64,000 nucleotides of DNA from Coenobita brevimanus (GCA_032717465.1 CM064681.1:12549454-12613453), one strand, 5' to 3'; positions 22,190 to 32,880 are shown, numbered from the stretch's first letter. Translations and numbers: made by a program. The notes: generated by a model not told the origin, from the sequence alone.

Positions 22190-24060
22190 AGAGTCACTTA
22201 TACAGTAGGGGGGAGCGGGGAGACATGATGGCGACAACTTTGCCGGGACTGGGGCATCGCCAGGAAAGGGCATGCCAAATGGGCACGAGATGACTTGCAT
22301 GGGCGTCTTCTCTTGTCCGGGGCTGCAGGTGGTGAAGGGGCCCGTATTCTCCGGGCTGGGTACAGGGGTGTGGCCCTCAGGACTGGGGCCAAACTGGTCC
22401 AGAAATCTCTGGTTCAGGTCTCGGCTGGAGGTGGAGGTCTTCCGCTGTCGGGGCATAGGGAGGTCTCGCCCGGGCATCCTTGGGAGGGCCTGGAGTACCC
22501 TAGGGCTGTGGCCCCCAGAGCCAAGAGGCACTGTCAGGGAGGGACTGAGGCACTGATCTGAATCAGGGTCCGTCAGGTGGGTCTTCTCCAGGGCCAGGCA
22601 TAGGGAGCAGAGGCCAGGGGAGGCATTAGGGCCGCTCTGGAATTCTCCTGCATCCCCTGCATTGGGAGTCCGGGCCCTCGTCTCACGCTGGGGCGGCAGG
22701 ACTACTCTCGCCTGTCTCTGGCCGTGGGACCCGGCTACTGGCCGTGGCTTCCCAAGAACACGGCTATGAGGTGCCAAGGCCTGGCTACTGGCCGTGGCCT
22801 GAGTGGGGGGATCAGCGCGCCTCTGGAATTCATTGGAGCGGCTACTGGCCGTCTGACGAAGGTGGGAATGGCTACAGGCCGACTCCTGCAGGAAGGAGGG
22901 GGAGCAGCTGCAGGCCGACGAAGGCAGGAGTGACTACAGACCATCTCCTTCCGCCAGAGGGAAGAGCGGCTGTAGGCCGACTTGGGGGCAGCACCTTCGG
23001 AGTGGCTACCAGCCATCTGACGAAGGCGGGAGCAACTACAGGCCGTCTCCTTCTGCCAGGGGAAGGAGTGGCTACAGGCCGACTCCTGCAGAAGGGGGTG
23101 TAGGGTGGCTGCAGGCCGTCCCTGGAAGGACACCTTCTGACGAAGGCAGGAGTGGCTACCGGCCGTCTCCTGATTACCCTCAGGTTGGTTGTTCACCGAT
23201 TCCCTTATGAGGGGCGGGCGGCTACCGGCTGTCCCAAAGAGGAAGACACCTTCAGAGAGGCTACAGGCACACTCCTGTTGAAGGCGGGAGTGGCTACAGG
23301 CCAACTCCTGAGGGGCGCTGTTTGGAGCTGGAAAGACTGCTCCACCCCAATCTGATCTGGCGGTACCTCTCCCCGAATGTAGTGTCCTATGTCTGCTAGG
23401 GCGATGGTGAGGAGGCTGCGTGTCATAAAGGCGCACGGCCTGGGCTTACTTGTGCCGTTGTCACACTGTGTCTCGTGGTTTGGCTGCGGCTCCTCTGTGG
23501 GGTCCTGGTAGGGGTGTCGGGGAGTTTCCGGGGGCACCATGCTGCAGCTCATGCATTTTAATTTGGGTATTGTTTCATTAAGCTGCCAAACTCTAAATTC
23601 CTGGTCATCCGTAGTTTGGCTTGAGCTCGCTGTGTGTTCTTGAGGACTTCACTGACAATCTTGTCTATGTTGAGCTCGATCGTTCTGTCGATGTCAGCGC
23701 TGGTAGGTTGTGTGGTCTTGAGCTCGAGGTAGCTGGTGGGCTCGGTGGTGGAGGGTGCAGGCAGGTTGAGGTTGGTGTTGGTTGATGGAGCAAGTTGCTC
23801 CTCTGCCTTCCTCTTCCTCCTCTCATTGTTCTTCTTCTTCTTGGTGCCTTGGAGGCCGTTGGCAGCAGGTCTTCTTGGAGAGGGGGAGGTGCCACTGGGT
23901 CTCGGGTGATCAGGGGGTCAGGGGTAGGCTTCCGTCCCTCCTCAGCTGCCAGTGTTGGCGCATCGATCTCGGCGGTGGTCATATCTTGGTCCATTATTGA
24001 AGCCAGGTCATCAGGAGTGATAGCAGCTGCCCTGTTGAGAGGAGCATCCAATGGCAGCCG
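22190..24060 (-). other. GC-rich block with long minus-strand frames, unassigned
   Basis: This is markedly more GC-rich than its surroundings. The minus strand holds several open frames: 128 codons at 23,665-24,051 (MDAPLNRAAAITPDDLASIM, then proline- and arginine-rich RRRRTMRGGRGRQRS), 115 codons at 23,205-23,552, 233 codons at 22,735-23,436 and 197 codons at 22,184-22,777. They overlap one another in different frames. None carries a domain I recognise. Low-complexity Pro/Ser/Arg content would fit the gag-like part of a retroelement or simply GC-rich non-coding DNA. The piggyBac element lies directly beside it at 22,187. Confidence 0.3.
22725..23310. repeat. Degenerate GC-rich minisatellite, core GGCTAC(A/T/C)GGCCG
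   Basis: At least a dozen units carry the core GGCTACNGGCCG followed by TCTGACGAAGG, ACTCCTGCAG or TCTCCTTCTGCCAG variants, spaced about 30-60 bases apart. On the minus strand it translates as repeated (A/V)CSHSxLRQ-like units. The array lies inside the unassigned GC-rich block. Confidence 0.7.
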
Positions 24061-24159
24061 TTTCCACAGTGTCGTGCAGGGTAACTACAACATTATTGTG
24101 TGTTGTATGTAACTAAATCGACACTATGCTGTACAGTACTGTACATGACTATATGTAGA

Positions 24160-25600
24160 AAAAAGGCCCCTAGTACACAAGCTCCTGGGATAAAAGCTCC
24201 AGCAAGGAAAATAAACTTATTTCCTTTATTTGTTTAACAATAGCCTATCCTGACCTAACAACCTAAAATAACCTAGCCTAAGGTAACTGAACAGCCTAGG
24301 CTTAGATAACCTAACCTAGCCCTAACCGAACCTAACCTTAATCGAACAACCTAACCATACTTAACTAAATTATCTAACCTAACATAAATAACTTAGCTCT
24401 ACAAACATAACAGCCAAATGGAGCAAGCTAACCTAAGCTACTAGAATAAGCTAATCTTAACCTGACCTAACAAGCAAACTATATCTTATCAAATCTTGGA
24501 CCGGATGCACTAACGCAGTTGCCGTCCCGTAACTCGCTACGGGCGGGGAAAAGAGGAGCGGTGTCAGATGTTGGTATGTACTAAGCACTTTCAGGGACCT
24601 TACGGTAGCCGGAGTTACGATCACCGCTAAGGGTGGGTCCGACCACACTTACGTCTCCCGTATCTTTCAGCCACTCGGAAATTAGCCGAATAAAACATTC
24701 TTATGTAAACGAATTATTTCAATATATTAGGTCATTTAGAGAGGTGCCATTATAGTGCAGTGTATTGTACAGTAGTGTAAATTAGTGGTTTTAGTATTAG
24801 CATACGTTAGTCTTCTACTGTATCATGTAGACATTAGTGTTGAACAGTATTTTAGTGTACATTACTGATGTGAAGTATTATAGCGTACATTAGTGTTTTA
24901 AAGTATTAAAGTATGCTTTAGTGTTGTACAAAATTATAGTATGCATTAATGTTGTAGCCTACAGTAGTATACAGTAATGTTAGTGTGTAATAGTGTAAGG
25001 TGTAGTGCTGTACAGTAGTATAATGTCATGTTGGACAGTAATGTACACTGTCAGGACGAAATCCCCTGGGAGAATAGCCTAATAGGTCAAGCCCCTAGAA
25101 CAAAAGTCTCTTTTTAAGGTACTGTTTCAAGATAGGTTAATTTAAGATCAAGGTTAGGTTAGGTCAGTTAAGATTAGATTAGATCAGGTAAATTTTTGTT
25201 AGGTTAGATTTGTTTATCTTTTGACTGGGTTATACTTAGCTTAGTTAAGTTTAACTTTGTTCAGGGCAATTGAAGATTAGGTTTAAGTTTAGGTTAGATT
25301 AGATAAATTTTTGTTAGTAGGTTTTATTTTTGGACTGGGTTATTGTGAGGTTAGCTTTGTGAAACTTTGGTTAGGATAATCTAGGTTGGGTTAGTGTTGG
25401 GTGAGATCAGTTAAAGATTTAGGCTAGGTTAGGTTAAGCTTTGGTTACTGCTAGGTTAGATTGGATTATTTTAAATGGGTTATTTAGATTATGTTAGTTT
25501 ATTTGGGGGGTGGGGTAGCTTCAAGTTAGCTTAATTTGTTAAGTTAGACTAACTTAAGTTTAAGGTAATGTTGAGTTAGTTAAAGTTAGGGGAAGGCAGG
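24160..25600. repeat. Degenerate CCTAA / TTAGG patches in inverted arrangement
   Basis: The left flank (24,240-24,475) is rich in CCTAACC-type words and the right flank (25,125-25,600) in GGTTAGGTTAG-type words. About 650 bases of AT-rich DNA with GTACAGTAGTGTA-like phrases lie between. The words match the arthropod telomere repeat but are too irregular for a recent telomeric array. The phrases CCCCTAG and CTCCTGGGA/CCCCTGGGA recur at both ends. It may be an inverted-repeat element or an interstitial telomeric relic. Confidence 0.5.
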
Positions 25601-25666
25601 AATTTGGACATTCCAAGGGGGAATAAGTAAAAAAGGCCAAAGCTGTCATAAACGCATTTATGTATT

Positions 25667-25822
25667 GGTTTTAGATTTGATGGTTTTTGGCTTTTAATTT
25701 GTGCCGGTTTTAGATTTGATGGTTTTTGGCTTTTAATTTGTGCCGGTTTTAGATTTGATGGTTTTTGGCTTTTAATTTGTGCCGGTTTTAGATTTGATGG
25801 TTTTTGGCTTTTAATTTGTGCC
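25667..25822. repeat. Perfect 39 bp tandem repeat, 4 copies
   Basis: Four copies start at 25,667, 25,706, 25,745 and 25,784. Each begins GGTTTTAGATTTGATGG and ends TTTAATTTGTGCC. They are identical or nearly so, unlike the surrounding eroded DNA, which suggests recent expansion. It is non-coding. Confidence 0.95.
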
Positions 25823-26229
25823 TTTTAAGAGTAAGGAAAAAATTTGGGTCCTCAAATAATTGGCATGCCACATAAAAGTACAAAATATTCATGATATACC
25901 CAGAACATACAAAAAATTTCCATAAGACCACAAAATTCCATGCCATTAAATTTTAGAATTAACTCTAGAGTATTTATTTATTTAAAATAACACCCAAGAG
26001 GGGATTCCACCCTCCCTAGGAAGTTAGAGAGGAATAATTCAGTATTTTCTGGCAAAAGTAAGGAATGACCAAGTATCGTATGAGAGTCTCTGGCCAGCGC
26101 AGTGATATAGATTTACGTCCTGCAGCATTGAGACGTCATTGCAAGCAACCTAAGTAAAATGGAAGGTAATAATATATGTCGCTAATTTCAGACATTTTTG
26201 CGCCACGCTTACAACACTGATTTAGGAGG

Positions 26230-27015
26230 CGTGTGGCAGTGTTAACAGGTTCACAGCCGCTCTGCTCTCTCAGTAACCTTGAAGACTTCAGAGGTCGAGA
26301 GGTAGGCCTACCAGCCTGACTCGATTCAACCAACTTTCTGGCTTTGGTGACTGCTTTTACTAGTGTCGGGCATCTTATATTGATGCATTAGGCCCATTTA
26401 GTCGCGAAAGAATCCAAAATCGGTTCACAAGCTAACAGCCTCTCTGCTCTCTTACTTTGGTTAACCGGTTGTGCAGTATAAGTTTCTGGTGGTTTTTGAT
26501 GCAATTTGAGTGATTTTTTGCATTCGTTTTCCGTCGAAAATGATTCACTTGACCTCCTCATCCAAAGTTCATGATTGGAAAAGAGGCAAAATGAAGCATT
26601 GCCAACAAAAATGAAGATCAAAATTACTCATATCTCATCAAAAACTATCAGAAAAATATACTGCACAACCTAGGGTGTGTATTGGCAACTTGTAAAGAAT
26701 TACCGAAGCTTTCAGAGGTGTAGTGGCACCAACCTGATTCGATTCAACCAACTTTCTGGATTTGGTGATTACTTTTCTGTGTGGCAGGGATCTTTTATTG
26801 ATGTATTAAGCCCATATAGCCAGAAAAACAAAATCCTAAATCAGTTCACAAGCTCACAGCCGTTCTGCTCTCTCAGTAACTTCGAAGATTTCAGAGGTAG
26901 AGTGGCACCAACCTGATTCGATTCAGCCAACTTTCTGGCTTTAGTGATTACTTCTGTTAGTGCCAGGGATCTTATATTGATGTATTAAGCCCATTTAGCC
27001 AGAAAAAAAAAAATC
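26230..27015. repeat. Tandem ~185 bp repeat, three diverged copies
   Basis: Units at about 26,240-26,440, 26,690-26,870 and 26,870-27,010 share CACAGCCGYTCTGCTCTCTC, CTGATTCGATTCA and CCAACTTTCTGG. They also share TTATTGATGYATTA(A/G)GCCCAT and AATCNAAAATCGG. The first and second copies are separated by a MITE at 26,467-26,670. Confidence 0.75.
26467..26670. mobile_element. MITE, 204 bp, with ~35 bp imperfect inverted ends
   Basis: The left end GGTTGTGCAGTATAAGTTTC and right end ending ATATACTGCACAACC pair over about 35 bases, including CATCAAAAAC near the inner edge. The interior is non-coding. It interrupts the ~185 bp tandem repeat. I could not fix a target duplication, so the superfamily is open. 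Confidence 0.72.
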
Positions 27016-27029
27016 CAAAATCGGCCGGT

Positions 27030-27033
27030 GTAG

Positions 27034-27067
<34 letters not shown>

Positions 27068-27480
27068 TGTGCGTGACAGAAATAAATGGAGAGAAATTGT
27101 GAATGAATAAGTGATGACGCAGCCCTGAGGGGATATTCTCCCGCATTTGGTCTGATCAGCTAGTCAGGTCAGGTGCGGGTAAGGGGATGGGTCTGTTATG
27201 ATGTGGCAGGGGTAAACCAGTTCTGCTGTCGGGCCCTGCTGCGGATGTCACTGATTGCATTGCCCAGTTGACCCTTGTGCGGTGTGGTGCGGTGAGGATC
27301 TGTCCGTTCTCCCCTTTGGGGCTAAGATGCGAATGAATGTGTTTGAATGGATGAGTAAATGGAGAGTGAGTCGTCCTGTCTCGGCTACCTCCCTTTCCTT
27401 GGGGGAAGCAGCCTAGGTATATAGATAGATAGATTATTATTATTATTTTATTATTATTATTATTAATATTTTTTGCCTAG
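27030..27480. repeat. (ATT)n runs around a unique block ending in GATA repeats
   Basis: ATT runs lie at 27,033-27,066 and 27,433-27,470. Between them a GC-richer block (27,100-27,420) ends in CCTAGGTATATAGATAGATAG. This could be the 3' part of another retroposon with a GATA tail, but I see no promoter head or coding sequence. Confidence 0.4.
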
Positions 27481-28434
27481 CACAGTACGGGTTATAAACG
27501 ACGAAAAGAAATATATAAGTGCCAGGTTTTCAAAACTGAGGGATCGTTTTCGAGGAGATAAAACAACGACAGCAATGTAGCCTGTTCTCATCTGTTATAT
27601 TTTTGCTACGAAATATTCTCAATATTTCAGTAGTGTATGATGGTATTTTGCCACACAGGTTTTCACATCAACAGAGAAACATCACAGTAATTTAACACGT
27701 ATTCGAGGCTGACAAGCTGTTAACGGTAATGGCCTCTAGCAGTAGACAGCTTCACAAGTACCCCATAAGATGGTGCAGCTGCCCCTTTGACCACCCTAAC
27801 CTATAGTTGTTAGAGTGATACTGCATAGGGTAAGAACTCATCACGCTAATTTCATATCTACAAAACAGTTTTTAGTACCCTCATGGTGTACGTGACTGCC
27901 TAGTTTTATTCTAGGGTGACAAGCTACTGACACAGCTGTTTTGTACTTTTAAAAATATCGTCTAACAATTTTCAGTGCGATTTCACTTTCAAAACATCAG
28001 TAGAATAGGTCTGATACTATCAAAATACTTTATAGGGGATTAAAATTCGATGTACTAACTAATAACGAGGCTAGAAGAAAAAGCTCCAGGCTTTGGAGGA
28101 CACGGTGTCATCACTTGTAGAGACCGTAAACAAATAAGAGGCGTCTCTGGACCCTTAGTGAGGAGCTCAACCTCCCCTCGGGCACTTATGATAAAACTTC
28201 CAAACCCCTTATGATATTTCCTCATAGGAATGTGAACAAATATCACAAAATATATAGGAACACATTGGTAATATATGTTTCAAATGTCATCATTCAACTG
28301 AGAAAAATAAATACTGAATCGATGTAAAGAACGCAAAACTTCATGACGAAAATGGATAACAACATGGGATATTACGGTGTAAGGAGGAAAAATATTATTG
28401 GCATTTATTTTCAGTCTGTAAATCACTACCACAC
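27481..28434. other. Intergenic, no feature seen
   Basis: AT-rich unique-looking DNA without a coding signal, long repeat or recognisable element. Confidence 0.4.
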
Positions 28435-28498
28435 TCAAAGAGCTTATGCCACGATAATTCTTTAATGAGTGTGGTAGGGAAGATATATGGAAGAATTA

Positions 28499-30060
28499 CA
28501 CTGTATAACAGAGAAAAAAAAAAAAAAAAACGAAAGCAAGAGTGGCCTTTCCTAAGGCCGTTTTATACGTAGATCACAAAAACAATACCCAATTTTGTGT
28601 CACCCACCAATTCTTGTAAATGACAAGCAACCGCATCTCATCACCCAGCCTGAACTCAATGATTTGGTCCGTGATCTAACCCTTACTAAACAACAGAGCG
28701 AACTCCTAGCCTCCCGTTTGCAAGAATGGAATCTGTTGGATAAAGCTGCATGGATTACAACATTCAGGAAGCGCTCGTCAGATCTGCAGCAATTCTTCTT
28801 AATGGAAAACAACCTTTGTTTTTGCTGTGATATCAGAGGACTCTTTGATGCTCTTGAACTAAGCTATGAAACAAGCCACTGGAGGTTGTTTATTGATGCA
28901 TCTGTTTACGGCATTAAAGCTGTTTTACTGCACATTGGAAACACAATGTCATCCGTTCCAATTGCTCACTCAGTCATTTTAAGAGATATGATTTTTTTTT
29001 TTTCATTCTAGATCGCATAAATTACAGTGAGCATGAATGGCTTATTTGTGCAGATTTGAAGGTTGTGGCCATTCTTAATGGGTTACAAACTGCCCGTGCA
29101 AAATTTATGTGCATTTTGTGCAAGTGGGACAGCCGAGCAAGATTAGAACAATATGTACCCTCAGCATTACCACCTCGGGATTCACTGATACCTGGATCCC
29201 ACAATGTTATTCATGAACCACCAGTAAAGAAGGAAAAGATCATTTTGCCACCTTTCCATATAGAACTGAGCTTAATGAAACAGTTTGCCAAAGCTCTGCA
29301 GCATCATAAGCCATGTTTCCGTTACCTCGAGGAGAAATTTATCAAAATAAATGACGCTAAAATTAAAGAGTATTTGTCGGCCCTCAGATTCGTCAACTTA
29401 TGACTGACAATGATATTTGAATTAATGATGGATGAAACTAAGTTAGCTGCATGGTGTGATTTTAAAAGTGTGTGCAATGGACTACTGGGAAGCATATAGA
29501 GGACCAACGTAATGTTTTAGTGGATGAACTAATCAAGTGTTACCAAGATCTTGGGCGCAACATGTCACTGAAGCTTCATCTCCTACATTCTCATCTGCCT
29601 TTTTTCCCGGAGAATGCAGGGGATGTAAGTGATGAACACAGAGAGATTTCATCAAGATATGTCAATAATGGAGAACAGGTACAAAGGGAAATGGAGTCCA
29701 GCCATGCTAGCCGATTTCTGCTGGAATCTGAAGCATGACCAACCAGAGACATCACACAAACACAAGAGTAAATACTAATAAGTACTGAAACTCATTCTAA
29801 ACTACTTGTTAAGTGCTTATTTTTTAATGGATATGGAATATTAACAATGATGACATTTCATTCGGCAATGACAATATATGTAACTATTGCATTTTTTTTT
29901 AGTTTGGATGTATGAATGTTTAGTAGGCATATCACGAGAAAATGTGACATGACAGGGGTATTTGGCTATTAGATTCAGATTCAGCACATTTGAATTGATA
30001 ATAAAATTCTAAAGAGGACTATGTTAATTTTTTCTTGACCCTGAAATTCATTATACAGTG
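28499..30060 (+). mobile_element. 1562 bp TIR transposon with unnamed ORF (candidate new family)
   Basis: The ends are perfect 10 bp inverted repeats, CACTGTATAA (28,499-28,508) and TTATACAGTG (30,051-30,060), flanked by TTA on both sides (28,496-28,498 and 30,061-30,063). The interrupted RTE-B sequence reads GAATTATTATA without the element, as judged from the copy at about 10,400, so the insertion and 3 bp duplication can be reconstructed. CACTG ends with 3 bp duplication resemble CMC/EnSpm elements, and TTA also fits PIF/Harbinger. The encoded protein matches neither classical transposase as far as I can see. Confidence 0.78.
28595..29771 (+). pseudogene. Unnamed repeat-associated protein, candidate transposase (broken)
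   Basis: The ORF fills the TIR element. Frame 1 (28,595-29,011) holds KQQSELLASRLQEWNLLDK, FRKRSSDLQQFF, LCFCCDIRGLFDALEL, WRLFIDASVYGIKAVLLHIG and PIAHSV. After a shift (29,056-29,403) come WLICADLKVVAILNGLQ, FMCILCKWDSRAR, ILPPFHIELSLMKQFAKAL and YLEEKFIKINDAKIKEYLSA. After another break (29,472-29,771) come MSLKLHLLHSHLPFFPENAG, DVSDEHREISSRY and, shifted, WSPAMLADFCWNLKHDQPE. I recall this layout from many unnamed, multi-copy arthropod and cnidarian proteins; I know no published function. The D of FIDAS, the D of CADLKVV and the E near DEHRE are candidate acidic catalytic residues; this is inference. At least two frameshifts and one stop inactivate it. Confidence 0.68.
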
Positions 30061-30281
30061 TTATTATAGAGAAAGTAAGAGAAATATCAGAACTCTTAGT
30101 GATTGATGAACAAGGTGGCTTTAGGAGTGGTAAAGGATGTGTGGATCAAATATTTGCAGTGAGACAGATAGTGGAGAAGGGTTGTGAGAAGGACCATAAG
30201 GTGTTTATGGCATTCATGGATCTGGAAAAATCATACAACAAAGCATACAGAGAAGGATTTTGGAATGTTTTATACATATAA

Positions 30282-30656
30282 ACTACCTCCCCGGCAAGTA
30301 AGAAGGAATGTTGCCTCCCTTGCATTATTTTACAGATATTTTTTTGGCAAATGCTCAGACGAAGTTGCGTCCATGGTGCCACCTCTCCATGCCTTCCCTC
30401 GTGCTACACGGGCATCTGGTAGCGCTCATGACTGGAATGTCACTCAACCATATTGCAGAACTTCTGCCTATCAGAATTCTTTCATTCCCCGAACTGCATC
30501 TCTCTGGAACTCGCTTCCCCAGAGTTGTTTTCCTCCAAATTTCAACCTACAACTGTTCAAGTCTAACTGTTACAGATATTTTATGAACAGAGGACACCAG
30601 TAATCTGGTGTATGGATTATTTTTTTTTCTCCATTTGTTTTTCCTTCCTCCGTTCT

Positions 30657-30687
<31 letters not shown>

Positions 30688-30689
30688 AA
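30282..30689 (+). mobile_element. 5'-truncated jockey/CR1-like LINE tail with poly(A)
   Basis: About 400 bases encode only the C-terminal end of an RT protein: RRNVASLALFYRYFFGKCS, then ASGSAHDWNVTQPYCRTSAY, IPRTASLWNSLPQSCFPP and NFNLQLFKSNCYRYF. A stop and a short 3' region follow, ending in an A run at 30,663-30,689. It interrupts RTE-B between VLYI and DGKLLG; about ten target bases seem to be lost instead of duplicated. The protein end differs from the J1/J2 jockeys, so this is another family. Confidence 0.82.
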
Positions 30690-31999
30690 TAGATGGTAAG
30701 CTCCTAGGTGCCGTCAAAATTTTTATAATGGTAGTGAAGCATGTGTAAGGGTAAATGGGCATCTAAGTGAATGGTTCACTATCAGTGTGGGCGTGCGACA
30801 AGGTTGTGTGATGTCCCCATGGTTGTTCAATACATGAGGGTGGGGTGATGAGAGAAGTCAAAACACGAGTAATGGAGGGATGGCGTTGGTGTGAATGGTG
30901 ATGGATGGAATATCTCAGATTTGTTGTATGCTGATGATGCATAACTGCTTGCAAGTAGCGGTTAGGAACTTGGTAGACTAGTACAGAGTTTTGCTAATGT
31001 CTGTGAGCATCGTGCCTTGAGAGTAAATGTAGAAAAGAGTAAAGTGATGGTTATTGAGAGTGAAGGTGAATCCCAGTGTGATGTTACAGTGAATGGAGAG
31101 AGATTGGAATTGAGAGAGTTCAAATGCCTGGCGACAGTGATAGAAAAGAGAGGAAAATGTGCAAAAGATGTGGAAAGTAGAGTGACACAAGGAAGGAAAG
31201 TAGCTGGTGCTATAAAGCCTTGATCAGACATAGAGACTTGAGTCTTGCAGCTGCACAAGGCTTATGTGAAGGAGTGTTAGTGTCAACTTTAACATATGGA
31301 TGTGAGACTATGGTGTGGCATGAAAATGAAAAGTCAGGGGTAAGAGCGGTGGAGATGGGACTGCTGAGGAATGTATGTGGAGTACAGAGAGTGGATAGGA
31401 TATGAAATGATGTGATTCTTGAATGATGTGGAGTAAGGAAGTCTGTGGACACCAGAACTGAAGAGAGTGTACTGAGATGGTATGGTCATGTGGAGAGAAT
31501 GGATAACAACAGAGTGGTGAAAAAGGTATATCTGAGCGAATATGATGGAGAAAGGAGGCGAGTTAGGCCAAGGAGAAGGTGGAAGGATATGGTGGACGAG
31601 TGTGTGAGGAAGAGAGGGATGTAAGTCAGTGAGGCTAGGGGACTGACATGAAATCGAGCTGGCTGGGTGAATGTTGTGAGGAGCAGTGCATGATCAGGGA
31701 TTTGGCACCCGTTTTTAACGTGACAGCATCCGGACTGACTCTATCGGATATGTTTATGTGAAGCTACAGAACGTGATGAATGTTTTTGGCGTATCATATG
31801 GAGCCAGGATTCCAGGGGCTTAAATGATGGGTGAATGGAAGCATGCCCCATTTGACTGGGCAAACTTAGGCTGTCTGTACGTTGCTGTTCCTCACCCTGC
31901 CCTTGGGTGGGAAAGGAGGTCTGGATGATGATGATGACTGTAAACCACACCCTGAGGATTATCTTCATTTATTTTCTTAATCATCTTAATTGCCGCACT

Positions 32000-32040
32000 A
32001 CCAAATGCTTCTCAGAGAGAGAGAGAGAGAGAGAGAAAGG
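32000..32040. repeat. (AG)n microsatellite
   Basis: A short GA run lies near 32,013-32,036, just outside the left end of the inverted-repeat element. Confidence 0.8.
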
Positions 32041-32424
32041 AGATGAGGGAAGCGGTAAAGGTCTAGCATGATACAGGGAGGAGCCTATGGATGTGCCATA
32101 AAAAAATGGCCAAACACAAGAAAAAAATATTAAAAATAACATGGGGGGGGGGGAATCTTGCGTTCAGGGCTACCCTATAGTAGGACTCGCGTAAATTTGC
32201 GGCTGTGGTGTGGCCCGCACCTGTGTACAATGGTGCCACGTTTCCCCAACTTGCGATGTGAAACAGAAGCTATTTATGTACAAGGCATCACAAATACGAT
32301 AAATTCAGATGAATAAAACTTACACTTGTGTACAGTATTTTGATGGATGAATCAACAGTAATCTTATTATGCATAAAATATTTATACAGTAACACAGAAA
32401 CATGGCATACATATTGTACAGCTC

Positions 32425-32880
32425 TGCTAATGGAAATTGTAGTCACTTTTAATGGTTTTTAGCGTAGTTTTAGGGTGGGTAATAATATCACAGTTATGGA
32501 TATAAGATTATGAGCCTGAAAAAAGAAGAAATATGCCAATATCCAAAGTAAAAGAAATAATTCACATTATTCTTGTGAGTGGCAACACTGACACACCCAG
32601 TCTGGCCTAAGGTAAAGTACGTACCCCTCCTTAGACCCAAGCATAGCTTGTACAGGTGTTGCTAGGGAAAAATTCTCACATTTACTGGCTTTTACCGTAA
32701 TTTTAAGGGCTAGGAATAATCACATTTATAATCATAAGCTAATATGTAGGACAAAATAGTAGGCATATGCCAATACCGAAGGAAAAAAAAAAAAAACATT
32801 ATTCACTCGCGAGCGGCAACACTTCCACACCCAGTCGGTGGCCTTGACCTCAAGGGTGGTGTGGAAATGATGTCAAATTT
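32425..32880. repeat. ~233 bp tandem duplication inside the inverted-repeat element
   Basis: Landmarks repeat in order: TTTTAGGGTGGGTAATAAT versus TTTTAAGGGCTAGGAATAAT, ATATGCCAATA, and GGCAACACT followed by CACACCCAGTC. The spacing between the two copies is about 233 bases. Confidence 0.7.

Larger units (their letters stand above)
28435..31935 (+). mobile_element. RTE-B LINE, second copy, split by two insertions
   Basis: Segments are about 28,435-28,498, 30,061-30,281 and 30,690-31,935. The first holds AGTGTGGTAGGGAAGATATA and GGAAGAATTA. The second encodes IDEQGGFRSGKGCVDQIF and FMDLEKSYNKAYREGFW. The third resumes with GATGGTAAGCTCCTAGG and carries the GCVMSPWLF region in broken frames and a damaged LLYADDA site. 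It then has RVNVEKSKVMVIESEGESQ, LTYGCETMVWHENEKS, MVWHENEKSGVRAVEMGLLRN and RWYGHVERMDNN. The 3' end reads GGTCTGGATGATGATGATGA. The left segment also has GCTTATGCCACGATAATTC in inverted orientation. A TIR element sits at 28,499-30,060 and a truncated LINE at 30,282-30,689. Confidence 0.82.

Noticed and set aside
20200..24060. LTR retrotransposon
   Set aside because: I looked for direct terminal repeats, a primer-binding site and Pol motifs around the GC-rich block and found none; only low-complexity frames are present.
24240..25600. Interstitial telomere array or chromosome end
   Set aside because: The CCTAA/TTAGG words are irregular and arranged as an inverted pair around AT-rich DNA; no regular array of five-base repeats is seen.
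25667..25822. CRISPR-like repeat array
   Set aside because: The four 39 bp units are contiguous with no unique spacers, and the context is eukaryotic.
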